NCBI RefSeq assembly: GCF_003721595.1
Contig: NZ_RJJR01000002.1
Span: 248,001-312,000, forward strand
Source: Hanamia caeni
GTDB lineage: Bacteria > Bacteroidota > Bacteroidia > Chitinophagales > Chitinophagaceae
Direction of reading: 5' to 3'
Length of the DNA stretch: 64,000 bases
Under the pieces are notes generated by a model. The model saw only the letters and a list, made by a program, of their open reading frames with translations, was not told the DNA's origin and searched no databases. Below are positions 53,958-62,020 of the stretch, in pieces (position 1 is the stretch's first letter; each line of letters starts with the position of its first letter). The translations under genes were made by a program, and so were the position numbers.

Positions 53958-54701
53958 ATGTCAATTTTGCATAAAAGCTGGTTAACTCTTGAAACCGTGG
54001 ATAGTACCAACAACTATGCCATGGCATTGATCCAGAAACGCCAAATTGAGCGTGAAATTGCCATCTTTGCCAGGGAACAAACGGCAGGAAAAGGAAGGCG
54101 CGGCAAAGAGTGGACAAGCAAAAAAGACGAAAATATAATTCTTTCAATAGCTATCCCAGTGCAATGGCTGAGTATATCGCGGCAGTTCGAAATTAGCGTG
54201 GCTGCAGCACTGGGATGTTGCGATCTTCTCAAAGAGATTATTTTAGCAAATCTTTTTATAAAATGGCCAAATGATATTTTTATAAATGACAGTAAGGCAG
54301 GTGGTATTTTAATAGAAAATGTAATTCAGGGTAAAATTTGGCAGTGGACAGTGATAGGCATTGGACTTAATATTAACCAGGAAGAATTTGGACTTGAAAA
54401 TTCGGCCATTTCGCTGAGAAATATTACAGGCAAAAATTTTGACGTGAAACCGCTTGCGGAAAAATTGTATGAATTTGTTTTAAAAAGAGTGGAGGAATTG
54501 AAACAACATAACTTCAGCAAAATGCTGCAGGAATATAATGACTATTTATATGCCCAGGGTAAAATGGTGGCGTTACAAAAGCAAAATATCCAATTTCAAA
54601 CTAAAATAACAGGTGTTTCTGCCTCCGGCGAATTAATAACTCAGGATGCTTTTGAAAGAAGGTTTGTTTTTGATGAAATTATTTTTAAGGGATTGGTGTA
54701 A
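53958..54701 (+). CDS. birA: Biotin-[acetyl-CoA-carboxylase] ligase
   Basis: The 247-residue protein has the biotin-ligase core: TAGKGRRGKEWTSKKDENI (the RGRGxRG-type biotin loop), then IKWPNDIFINDSKAGGILIEN and GIGLNINQEEF. It lacks the N-terminal HTH of E. coli BirA, so it is a non-regulatory ligase that biotinylates carboxylases. The C-terminal SH3-like domain is present. The gene is divergent from rsfS and converges on the small metalloprotease-like gene. The element copy at 54705 begins directly after its stop. Confidence 0.93.
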   Translation: MSILHKSWLTLETVDSTNNYAMALIQKRQIEREIAIFAREQTAGKGRRGKEWTSKKDENIILSIAIPVQWLSISRQFEISVAAALGCCDLLKEIILANLFIKWPNDIFINDSKAGGILIENVIQGKIWQWTVIGIGLNINQEEFGLENSAISLRNITGKNFDVKPLAEKLYEFVLKRVEELKQHNFSKMLQEYNDYLYAQGKMVALQKQNIQFQTKITGVSASGELITQDAFERRFVFDEIIFKGLV

Positions 54702-54704
54702 GTG

Positions 54705-54740
54705 CAGTAAACGAATAATTCGGATGGATTTTTATTTTTA
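54705..54740 (+). repeat. AGTAAAC-type intergenic element, copy 19
   Basis: Starts CAGTAAACGAATAATTCGG and ends GGATTTTTATTTTTA. It lies between the birA stop (54701) and the stop of the convergent gene (54744), so it cannot be a promoter for either. Confidence 0.7.
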
Positions 54741-54743
54741 GCT

Positions 54744-55031
54744 CTATTCGCTTTCGGCTTTTCTTGCCTCCGCTTCAAACCTATTATTGTAATATCCAAC
54801 CCTGGCGCTTTCCCTCAGGTATTGGTAAATGAATTTGAAAAAGCCAAATTTTTTAAATTGCTGAATATGACACATTTCATGTTTCACCCATTTTTCGTTC
54901 TTCAAAAAATCTTTTTCAGATACGTGGTGAAGATGGATGGTGCTGCCTATCACAATAGCGACGCTGCCCGATGTTAATTTAGCCGCAGCAATTTTTGCAA
55001 TTAAAGAATTTTCCTTTATCCGGTATTTCAT
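54744..55031 (-). CDS. Small protein with HEMCH zinc-binding motif
   Basis: The 95-residue protein has a possible HExxH zinc site (WVKHEMCHIQQFKKFGFFKF). It also has a hydrophobic stretch near the start (AAKLTSGSVAIVIGSTIHL) and a C-terminal helix (FEAEARKAESE). This looks like a small DUF4157-type metallopeptidase-like protein. Its start overlaps the stop of bcp by four bases (ATGA), so it is translationally coupled to it. Catalytic activity is unproven. Confidence 0.65.
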   Translation of the reverse strand: MKYRIKENSLIAKIAAAKLTSGSVAIVIGSTIHLHHVSEKDFLKNEKWVKHEMCHIQQFKKFGFFKFIYQYLRESARVGYYNNRFEAEARKAESE

Positions 55032-55501
55032 TGTGTTAAGCCATTTACCACCTTTAAAATTTCTTCGCTGTGGATTTTTGATTTTGGTTTTTTAAAAACT
55101 TTTATAATTATCCCTTTCTCATCAATTAAGAATGTCGTTCTTATAAGCCCCATGTATTTTTTGCCATACATATTTTTTTCTCCCCAAACTTCATATTTAT
55201 CAATAATTTTTTTGGAAGAATCTTCAAGGAGGATGAATGGCAGCTCATACTTTTTCTCAAATTTTTTGTGGCTATCTTTGTCGTCCGGGCTTACGCCGAT
55301 AATTACCAGGCCAGCTTCTTTTAAATTTGAATAATTGTCTCTCAGGTTGCAGGCTTCAATGGTACAGGTAGGCGTATCATCTTCAGGATAGAAATAGAGT
55401 ACTACTTTTTTCCCACGAAAATCTTTTAATGAAACGGGGTTTCCGTTTTGATCCTTTGCTGTAAAGTCCGGCGCTTTTTGTCCTTCTGATAATGTAGTCA
55501 T
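55028..55501 (-). CDS. bcp: Thioredoxin-dependent peroxiredoxin, Bcp family
   Basis: The 157-residue protein has the AhpC/TSA fold and the peroxidatic Cys in YFYPEDDTPTCTIEACNLRD, about residue 46. A second Cys five residues later is the Bcp-type resolving Cys. It reduces hydroperoxides using thioredoxin and so protects against oxidative damage. Length and motif match Bcp. It starts 9 bases after the M23 peptidase gene on the minus strand. Confidence 0.95.
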   Translation of the reverse strand: MTTLSEGQKAPDFTAKDQNGNPVSLKDFRGKKVVLYFYPEDDTPTCTIEACNLRDNYSNLKEAGLVIIGVSPDDKDSHKKFEKKYELPFILLEDSSKKIIDKYEVWGEKNMYGKKYMGLIRTTFLIDEKGIIIKVFKKPKSKIHSEEILKVVNGLTQ

Positions 55502-55510
55502 AATTTTTAT

Positions 55511-57256
55511 TTATCGGGTGAAATGATATATTTTTTGGGTAGTGTTTCCGGCTTCATCCTGAACAGAAATCTTTAATTCATGTTTCCCGGGGCCGCAATG
55601 CTCATCAAAATGGTATATATATTTTTTGCCTTTATCGTTGCTAAACATCAGCCATTTTCCATCCAGTTCTGCACGAAAATTTTTGATCACATCGTTATTA
55701 TCAGTTGGAGTGACCACGATAGTATGGTAGCGTGAAATGTTGGCATTATCATGAAAATCGACATGGATTGCAGGAGGCGCGTCATCAGCTATCAATTCAA
55801 AATCTCCAAATTTGTTGAATTTGCCTGAATACCAATCTCCCGTTCTGGAGGCTTTTACCACTTCCTCTTTGCTCTTCCATTTTTGGCGTACGAGCATTTT
55901 ATCCTGCAAATTTTCAGGAACCGGTTTATTTGTTTTAATGCGAACGGTAAAAAAATCCTGTGATGGAATTAATCCTGAAAAAATCGAATGCACAGGGGAG
56001 TAAATATCTGGTGCGGGTGAAATTTTTTGAGAATGCGAAAATTCAACTGAATCGTACAAGGTGGAAACCGGCAAATAAAGCTGTAGATTTTCTGATTCAA
56101 AAACATTTACCTCATTAGGTTGAAATTCACCCGGAGAATTAGCGGCTGGCGCATCCGGCGATGGTGCAGTCGAGTTTTTTCTTATTTTGAAACGAAGCAC
56201 CGAAGTGTTATCATTAGCGTCTTTCACTACGATTTTTACTTCATGGATTGCTGCGTCAGCCAGTTGAATTACGCCATCGCCATTGATATCCTGATAAACT
56301 CCGACGGGATACCCGGGAAGCCTTGACAAATGTTGAATATATGGGCCGCCTGCTGCATGGGTTTTATAATCCACATTTGCGTTTACATAGCGTGTTTCAT
56401 CATACCCAATGCTGTCGAGCTGAAAACCGCTGAGCGGCATGTTATCCAAAAATATAATCGCCTCATAGATTCCATTTGGATTTTGAGATCCGGATTGCTT
56501 ATCATTTGCTGAAATTCCGAAGCTAATTTTATCAGACTCAACAGGAATTATGGCGTCGTTGGTAGTGTATTCTGTTCCCGCCTTTCTTAGCCCGAAAATA
56601 CGTGGCGATTGACTGTAAGTGCTTTTTGTGCGGTCATACATAGCAAGCCTCACAATAGTTGGCGGAACGTTGTCAGGGATGGGCAATCCGAACAAAAGCT
56701 CATTTAAGACTTTATCGGTTTTGGTATCGCGGATTTCGAAATGGACGTGCGGCCCCTGGGATCCGCCTGTGCTTCCGCTATAAGCAATGAACTGGCCTTG
56801 CTTTACAGGAAACAAACCAGGTGGCAACGGAAGATCAATATTCCATCTTTCCTGCGAATATTGTTGCTCCTTCACATATTTTTCCAAATCATTAAAAAAA
56901 CGATTGAGATGGCCGTACACTGTGGTAAGGCCGTTGGGATGACGTATGTAAATTGCCTGGCCAAATCCAAAGGGAGCCACGGAAACTCTTGAAACGTATC
57001 CATCGGCGGCAGCTACTACATGGCGGTTCACTACCTGGTCGGTTCTGCAATCAAGCCCCATGTGGTAATGATTAGTTCGAAGTTCTCCAAAATTGGCAGC
57101 AAGGCTTATTCTTGCCTTTACAGGATAAATAAAATAATTTTTAGGATAATTTTTTTCCTTAAAATATTGGGCACTAGCAGATAAAGTGAAAAAAAGGAAA
57201 ATTAAAAACAGGAACGGTTTGTGTAGATTACAAATTTTATTAAACGAATAACTCAT
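55511..57256 (-). CDS. M23 family metallopeptidase
   Basis: The 581-residue protein has a signal peptide (FFTLSASAQ). The catalytic M23 domain follows at about residues 60-190: NHYHMGLDCRTDQ holds the first His and Asp ligands, and GPHVHFEIRDTKTD holds the final HxH. VTVYGHLNRFFNDLE and GSTGGSQG also fit. The C-terminal 350 residues are beta-rich and may be FnIII-like or Ig-like (AVILDNMPLSGFQLDSIG-type segments). M23 enzymes cut cell-wall or other peptides; a wall-remodelling or autolysin role is plausible. It is divergent from a small YtxH-like gene with only 34 bases between. Confidence 0.88.
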   Translation of the reverse strand: MSYSFNKICNLHKPFLFLIFLFFTLSASAQYFKEKNYPKNYFIYPVKARISLAANFGELRTNHYHMGLDCRTDQVVNRHVVAAADGYVSRVSVAPFGFGQAIYIRHPNGLTTVYGHLNRFFNDLEKYVKEQQYSQERWNIDLPLPPGLFPVKQGQFIAYSGSTGGSQGPHVHFEIRDTKTDKVLNELLFGLPIPDNVPPTIVRLAMYDRTKSTYSQSPRIFGLRKAGTEYTTNDAIIPVESDKISFGISANDKQSGSQNPNGIYEAIIFLDNMPLSGFQLDSIGYDETRYVNANVDYKTHAAGGPYIQHLSRLPGYPVGVYQDINGDGVIQLADAAIHEVKIVVKDANDNTSVLRFKIRKNSTAPSPDAPAANSPGEFQPNEVNVFESENLQLYLPVSTLYDSVEFSHSQKISPAPDIYSPVHSIFSGLIPSQDFFTVRIKTNKPVPENLQDKMLVRQKWKSKEEVVKASRTGDWYSGKFNKFGDFELIADDAPPAIHVDFHDNANISRYHTIVVTPTDNNDVIKNFRAELDGKWLMFSNDKGKKYIYHFDEHCGPGKHELKISVQDEAGNTTQKIYHFTR

Positions 57257-57290
57257 ATTTACAAAATTACCAACTTAAAACTTTAATGAA

Positions 57291-57575
57291 ATGGCAAAAT
57301 CAAACAAGATAGCCGCGATAATACTGGGAGCCGCAGGGGGCTTTGCATTGATAAAATTTTTGAGCATGCCGAAAGAAAAGAGAAATGAATTTTATGAGTA
57401 TCTTATTGATAGAACCCACGAACTGCTGGACAATGCGGAAGAAACTGTGGAAAAAGTGGAACATTACATGGATAGCTTTAAGGAAAAAGGCGAGGATGAG
57501 TGGATTGATAAAATTTATATACTCAAAAAAATGTTCAAAAAACTTTATGGTACAGACAGGCATTATCTTTTATAA
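57291..57575 (+). CDS. YtxH-like small membrane-associated protein
   Basis: The 94-residue protein has one N-terminal hydrophobic segment (IAAIILGAAGGFALIKFL) followed by a charged, coiled-coil-like helix (HELLDNAEETVEKVEHYMDS). This is the YtxH/DUF948-type layout of small stress-associated membrane proteins. Its role is not known. It is divergent from the M23 gene and followed by an AGTAAAC-type element. Confidence 0.7.
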   Translation: MAKSNKIAAIILGAAGGFALIKFLSMPKEKRNEFYEYLIDRTHELLDNAEETVEKVEHYMDSFKEKGEDEWIDKIYILKKMFKKLYGTDRHYLL

Positions 57576-57626
57576 TCATTCGGGGAATTTTTAGAATAGA
57601 TGCTCTTCACAATACCACACCAGGCT

Positions 57627-57665
57627 CAGTAAACCAATAAATATAACGGTTTTGTATTTTATTTA
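57627..57665 (+). repeat. AGTAAAC-type intergenic element, copy 20
   Basis: Starts CAGTAAACCAATAAATATAAC and ends TTTTGTATTTTATTTAG. The spacing is a few bases longer than in most copies. It lies ahead of carB1. Confidence 0.6.
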
Positions 57666-57732
57666 GAAAGCTAGAAAAGCTTAATTCTCTTTTAATTTTA
57701 GGGATTCTCCTGTGCATTTAATTTGTTTGCTT

Positions 57733-57740
57733 TAATTTTG
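57733..57740 (+). promoter_or_regulatory. -7 promoter box for carB1
   Basis: TAATTTTG fits TAnnTTTG and lies 21 bases before the ATG at 57762. No TTTG -33 box at 19 bases is seen. Confidence 0.45.
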
Positions 57741-57761
57741 GCGCCCACACATTATAATTCC

Positions 57762-59420
57762 ATGCCATTAGATCAATCAATTAAAACGGTTTTAATTATA
57801 GGCTCGGGCCCAATCGTTATAGGCCAGGCCTGCGAATTTGATTATTCAGGAACACAAGCAGCCAGAAGTTTAAGAGAAGAAGGCGTAAAAGTGCTGCTGA
57901 TTAACAGCAACCCCGCCACTATCATGACTGACCCTATGATGGCGGATAAAGTTTACCTGCTTCCTTTAACTCCTGAAAGCATTGAGCAAATAATTGATGA
58001 AAATAAAGACACGGAATATAAGGTAGATGCCGTGCTTGCCACTATGGGCGGACAAACGGCGCTCAATTTGGCAAAAGAGGCTGACGAAATGGGAATCTGG
58101 GAAAAAAATAACGTCCGCTTAATCGGAGTGGACATAAAAGCAATTGATAAAGCTGAAGATCGGGAAAAATTCCGCGAATGGATGGTGGAAATGAATATCC
58201 CCGTGGCGCCCGCCAAAATTGCCAATTCGTTTTTGGAAGGGAAAGAGATTGCACAGCAAATCGGGTTCCCACTGGTTTTGCGTCCATCTTATACGCTGGG
58301 TGGAACCGGTGGAAGCATTGTGTTTGAAAAATCACGTTTGGATGAGGCGCTTAACCGGGCTTTGACCACTTCCCCTGTGCATGAAGTGCTGGTAGAAAAA
58401 GGCATGATGGGTTGGAAAGAATTTGAACTAGAACTTTTGCGCGATGACAATGATAATGTGGTTATCATTTGTACGGTAGAAAACTTTGATCCTATGGGTG
58501 TTCATACCGGCGATTCCATTACCGTCGCTCCGGCAATGACATTGAGTGATACGGCTTATCAAAAAATGAGAAATACTGCTATTTCCATGATGAGAAACCT
58601 GGGAAATTTTGCAGGAGGATGTAATGTACAATTTGCGCTGAATCCACATACCGAAGAATTGATTGCTATTGAAATCAATCCGCGTGTAAGCCGTTCTTCT
58701 GCGCTGGCGAGCAAGGCTACCGGTTATCCTATCGCAAAAATTGCCGCAAAACTGGCAGTAGGATTTACTTTGGATGAATTGAAAAATCAAATTACCCAAA
58801 CGACCTCTGCTTATTTTGAACCTGCTTTAGATTATGTAATTGTGAAAATTCCACGCTGGAATTTCGACAAATTCAAAGGCGCCGATGATACCCTTGGTTT
58901 TCAAATGAAATCAGTTGGCGAAGTAATGGCAATTGGGAGAAGTTTTGCCGAAGCCATTCAAAAAGCTTGTCAAAGCCTTGAAAATAATGCAGTGGGATTG
59001 GGTTATTATGGCAAAAGTTTGATGCATGCTGAAGATATTGTCGAGTATTTAAAAGTTCCGAAGTGGGACAGGATATTCCGCATCAAAGATGCCTTGATGA
59101 TTGGCGTAAGTGTAAAAAGAATTTGCGAATCTACCGGCATCGATCGCTGGTTTATCTACCAGATTCAAAAAATAGTGAATTGTGAAAAAGCCATTGCACA
59201 ATCCACGCTGGAAAATATTTCCCCGGAACTATTAAAAGAAGCCAAGCACCTTGGTTTTGGGGATGAACAAATCGCCAAAATCATGAAAGATGGAAGTACG
59301 GAAGATGACGTATATGAAAAAAGGAAGGCCCTGGGAATTACAAGGGTTTACAAAATGGTGGACACCTGCAGTGCCGAATTTGAAGCGAAGACACCTTACT
59401 TTTATAGTACCTTTGAATAA
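57762..59420 (+). CDS. carB: Carbamoyl-phosphate synthase large subunit, N-terminal half (carboxyphosphate half)
   Basis: I start at the ATG at 57762 (MPLDQSIKTVLIIGSGP). The 552-residue product matches the first half of CarB: VLIIGSGPIVIGQACEFDYS (first ATP-grasp domain), SYTLGGTGGSIVFEKS, EINPRVSRSSALASKATGYP, and the following oligomerisation domain (QKACQSLENNAVGLGYYGKS). It makes carboxyphosphate and phosphorylates carbamate. In E. coli the second half continues in the same protein. Here the frame stops right after YFYSTFE, exactly at the domain boundary, and a toxin-antitoxin pair follows. The C-terminal half is encoded separately at 60142-61335. Confidence 0.93.
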   Translation: MPLDQSIKTVLIIGSGPIVIGQACEFDYSGTQAARSLREEGVKVLLINSNPATIMTDPMMADKVYLLPLTPESIEQIIDENKDTEYKVDAVLATMGGQTALNLAKEADEMGIWEKNNVRLIGVDIKAIDKAEDREKFREWMVEMNIPVAPAKIANSFLEGKEIAQQIGFPLVLRPSYTLGGTGGSIVFEKSRLDEALNRALTTSPVHEVLVEKGMMGWKEFELELLRDDNDNVVIICTVENFDPMGVHTGDSITVAPAMTLSDTAYQKMRNTAISMMRNLGNFAGGCNVQFALNPHTEELIAIEINPRVSRSSALASKATGYPIAKIAAKLAVGFTLDELKNQITQTTSAYFEPALDYVIVKIPRWNFDKFKGADDTLGFQMKSVGEVMAIGRSFAEAIQKACQSLENNAVGLGYYGKSLMHAEDIVEYLKVPKWDRIFRIKDALMIGVSVKRICESTGIDRWFIYQIQKIVNCEKAIAQSTLENISPELLKEAKHLGFGDEQIAKIMKDGSTEDDVYEKRKALGITRVYKMVDTCSAEFEAKTPYFYSTFE

Positions 59421-60141
59421 ATTAAGATAAAACTACGATGTTACTACTGGAAGATGATTTTGTAAAAGCATTTGGTCTTTCTGAGCCCGAAATCAAACTT
59501 GAACTTGCTATTTTGCTTTTTCAAAAAAGAAAGGTTAGTTCAAGAAAGGCCGCAGGCCTGGCGGGTATGCCTTTTCTAAAATTTTGGCAGGAATTATCAA
59601 ATCGCGGAATTGATTTAATCACTGATGAAACTTATGTTAACAAATCAGGTGAGTTAATCTTATAAACCGATGGTTGTAGTCAGTGATACTTCTCCTGTTG
59701 TTTGCCTCATTCATTTAAAGCAAACAAATTTATTGGAAAAATTATTCGCACAAGTCCTAATCCCACATTCAGTTTACAAAGAATTGTTGCAATCTGATAT
59801 TATTGATAATTATTTTCTTCACCAAAATCCTTTCTTCAAAATTAAAAATCCCGTAAATACAGCTATAGTTAAAAAGTTAGGAAAACAATTAGACATTGGA
59901 GAATCTGAAGCAATTGCTTTATCAATAGAAGAAAAGCCTGAATTTCTTTTGATTGATGAATCTTTAGGAAGAGAAATAGCCTTGCAATACAATCTTTCAA
60001 TAAAAGGCACTTTAGGCATACTGTTATTGGGAAAACAAAGAAAATACTTATCAGAAATCAAACCCTTGATTTTTATTTTACAGAACGAAATAAATTTTAG
60101 AATTAAACCTTCACTTTTACAACTGGTATTACAACAAGCAA
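59421..60141 (+). mobile_element. Toxin-antitoxin pair inserted inside carB
   Basis: About 720 bases carrying a UPF0175 antitoxin-like and a DUF3368 toxin-like gene lie between the two halves of carB. All genes point the same way and overlap or nearly touch. The base composition is visibly more A+T-rich than that of carB. No clear target-site duplication, inverted ends or integrase is seen, so the transfer mechanism is unknown. Confidence 0.7.
59438..59665 (+). CDS. UPF0175 family antitoxin-like protein
   Basis: The 75-residue protein matches the UPF0175 group: FGLSEPEIKLELAILLFQ, then KRKVSSRKAAGLAGMPFLKF with the ribbon-helix or HTH-like recognition region. These small DNA-binding proteins are paired with DUF3368 PIN-like toxins and are thought to autoregulate and neutralise them. 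It starts 17 bases after the carB1 stop and ends four bases before the toxin ATG. The antitoxin assignment is by family and pairing, not by experiment. Confidence 0.85.
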   Translation: MLLLEDDFVKAFGLSEPEIKLELAILLFQKRKVSSRKAAGLAGMPFLKFWQELSNRGIDLITDETYVNKSGELIL

Positions 60142-60152
60142 ATGAACAATAA
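59670..60152 (+). CDS. DUF3368 PIN-like toxin
   Basis: The 160-residue protein matches DUF3368: VVVSDTSPVVCLIHLKQTNL at the N-terminus with the first acidic residue, then LDIGESEAIALSIEE and LLIDESLGREIALQYNLSI with further acids, and GTLGILLLGKQRKYLSEIKP. These are the conserved acids of a PIN-fold RNase. The UPF0175 partner is directly upstream. Its stop overlaps the carB2 start by 11 bases, so carB2 translation may depend on ribosomes from the toxin gene. Toxicity is not tested. Confidence 0.87.
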   Translation: MVVVSDTSPVVCLIHLKQTNLLEKLFAQVLIPHSVYKELLQSDIIDNYFLHQNPFFKIKNPVNTAIVKKLGKQLDIGESEAIALSIEEKPEFLLIDESLGREIALQYNLSIKGTLGILLLGKQRKYLSEIKPLIFILQNEINFRIKPSLLQLVLQQANEQ

Positions 60153-61335
60153 CATCACTTACAACGAATCCGTACCTTCTAAAAAGAAAAAAATTATTGT
60201 GTTAGGCAGTGGCCCAAATCGTATCGGCCAGGGAATTGAATTTGATTATTGCTGTGTGCATGGCTTGATGGCCATCAAAGAATGCGGCATGGAAGCCATC
60301 ATGATTAATTGCAATCCCGAAACGGTATCCACCGATTTTGACATTGCCGACAAACTTTATTTTGAGCCTGTTTTTTGGGAACACATCTGGGAAATAATTG
60401 AATTGGAGAAACCCTATGGCGTTATTGTGCAGCTTGGTGGCCAAACAGCCTTAAAGCTTGCCAAAAAACTGCATGAAAAAGGTATACGAATTATCGGCAC
60501 TTCTTATGATAATATGGATATCGCTGAAGATCGAGGCCGGTTTAGCGATATGCTGAAAGAGTTAGGAATTCCTTATCCCAGGTATGGAACGGCCCACGAT
60601 GCAGATGAAGCGATTGAAATTGCTCATCATGTCGGCTATCCTGTGCTCGTTCGCCCGAGTTATGTTTTGGGAGGGCAAAGGATGCGTATTGTTTTAAATG
60701 ATGAAGAATTAGAAAATGGAGTATTGAGTTTATTGAAACATCTGCCAGGGAATAAAATTTTGATTGACCAGTTCCTCGACCGTTGCCAGGAAGCGGAGAT
60801 TGATGCGATATTCGATGGAAATACTTTTCATGTGATGGGCGTGATGGAGCATATCGAACCTGCCGGAATTCATAGCGGCGACAGCAACGCTGTTTTACCA
60901 CAGTTTAATTTGTCGCCATTGATTGTTCAAACTATGGAAGAATATGCAGAAAAAATTGCCCGTGCGTTACAAATCAAAGGTCTGATAAATATACAATTCG
61001 CTATAAAGAATGGCGAAGTATACGTGATTGAAGCTAATCCCAGGGCCTCACGTACAACGCCTTTTATTGCAAAAGCTTACCAGATTCCTTACCTGAATGT
61101 TGCTACCAAGGTGATGCTGGGCGAAGCAAAACTGAAAGATTTCACTTTCGAAAAAAAGCTTAAAGGTTTTGCTATAAAGGAACCTGTATTTTCATTCAAT
61201 AAATTTCCGGGAGTCAACAAAGAATTAGGTCCGGAAATGAAGAGCACCGGCGAAGCTATTCGTTTTATTAAAGATTTGCGTGATCCTTATTTCAGGCAGT
61301 TGTATCGCGAAAGAAGCATGCATTTGAGCAAATAA
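60142..61335 (+). CDS. carB: Carbamoyl-phosphate synthase large subunit, C-terminal half (ATP-grasp 2)
   Basis: The 397-residue product begins MNNNITYNESVPSKKKKIIV and continues LGSGPNRIGQGIEFDYCCVHG, which is the start of the second CarB half. It has LIDQFLDRCQEAEIDAIFDG, IEPAGIHSGDSNAVLP and EANPRASRTTPFIAKAY, all typical of the second ATP-grasp domain, which phosphorylates carbamate to carbamoyl phosphate. The MGS-like allosteric domain (about 140 residues at the C-terminus in E. coli) is missing; many Bacteroidota CarB proteins also lack it. Its ATG lies inside the toxin gene. It probably assembles with carB1 and with a CarA encoded elsewhere. Confidence 0.92.
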   Translation: MNNNITYNESVPSKKKKIIVLGSGPNRIGQGIEFDYCCVHGLMAIKECGMEAIMINCNPETVSTDFDIADKLYFEPVFWEHIWEIIELEKPYGVIVQLGGQTALKLAKKLHEKGIRIIGTSYDNMDIAEDRGRFSDMLKELGIPYPRYGTAHDADEAIEIAHHVGYPVLVRPSYVLGGQRMRIVLNDEELENGVLSLLKHLPGNKILIDQFLDRCQEAEIDAIFDGNTFHVMGVMEHIEPAGIHSGDSNAVLPQFNLSPLIVQTMEEYAEKIARALQIKGLINIQFAIKNGEVYVIEANPRASRTTPFIAKAYQIPYLNVATKVMLGEAKLKDFTFEKKLKGFAIKEPVFSFNKFPGVNKELGPEMKSTGEAIRFIKDLRDPYFRQLYRERSMHLSK

Positions 61336-61352
61336 TTCAGTAAATTTGGTTT

Positions 61353-61952
61353 ATGCAAACAGTATTCCCAGATATTATTCTACCACTGCATGGATTGAAT
61401 TATGATGGCTTAAGCGACGATGAATTTTTTGAGTTTTGTTTAAATAATACTCAATCCCGAATTGAAAGAGATAACAATCGTCAAATAATTCTTATGCCAC
61501 CAGCCGGAGCCTTAACAGCAAGCTTTAATATCAGGCTTGCTGCACAGTTAGAATTGTGGAATCAAAAAGAAAAGTCAGGAATTACTTTTGATTCGTCCGC
61601 GGGATTTACGTTACCTGATGATTCTGTTTTCTCTCCTGACGCTTCATGGATGCACAAAGAAAAATGGGAAAGAGTTTCTGCCGAAGACAAAAAAAAATTT
61701 GCCCATGTTTGTCCGGATTTTGTAATTGAGTTGAAAAGCCCATCAGACAATCTAAAATATCTTAAAAATAAAATGAATAAATGGATTGAAAACGGATGCT
61801 CTCTTGCATGGCTTATCAATCCGGAAGACAAAATAGCTTTTATTTATAGAAAAGATGGAACAGTTGATAAAATAACCGGCTTTGAAAATATCGTTTCCGG
61901 CGAAGATATTTTGCCAGGATTTGAGCTGAACCTTTCAATCTTAAATAGGTGA
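61353..61952 (+). CDS. Uma2 family (DUF820) restriction-endonuclease-like protein
   Basis: The 199-residue protein has the Uma2 PD-(D/E)XK fold: RIERDNNRQIILMPPAG near the start. The acids and Lys follow in DSVFSPDASWMHKEKWERV and CPDFVIELKSPSDNLK, which holds the ELK catalytic motif. Its cellular role is not known; members are common in Bacteroidota and Cyanobacteria, often near toxin-antitoxin or mobile genes. It starts 17 bases after carB2 and may be co-transcribed with the island. Confidence 0.85.
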   Translation: MQTVFPDIILPLHGLNYDGLSDDEFFEFCLNNTQSRIERDNNRQIILMPPAGALTASFNIRLAAQLELWNQKEKSGITFDSSAGFTLPDDSVFSPDASWMHKEKWERVSAEDKKKFAHVCPDFVIELKSPSDNLKYLKNKMNKWIENGCSLAWLINPEDKIAFIYRKDGTVDKITGFENIVSGEDILPGFELNLSILNR

Positions 61953-61973
61953 TTTTTTAAAAATCATTTTTAG

Positions 61974-62009
61974 AGTAAGCCAACAAATATTTCGAATTCT
62001 TATTTTATC
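61974..62009 (+). repeat. AGTAAAC-type intergenic element, copy 21
   Basis: Starts AGTAAGCCAACAAATATTTC and ends ATTCTTATTTTATC. It lies in a convergent junction next to a strong terminator. Confidence 0.55.
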
Positions 62010-62020
62010 TCATAAAAAAA

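Noticed and set aside
57762..61335. Split carB as a simple sequencing frameshift
   Set aside because: About 720 bases with two complete, family-typical genes lie between the halves; a base error cannot create them.
213..62009. AGTAAAC elements simply as promoters
   Set aside because: Copies at convergent junctions (213-248, 45545-45579, 54705-54740, 61974-62009) have no gene to start, and the end TATTTT is one base short of the TAnnTTTG box in most copies. A promoter role at some sites is not excluded.
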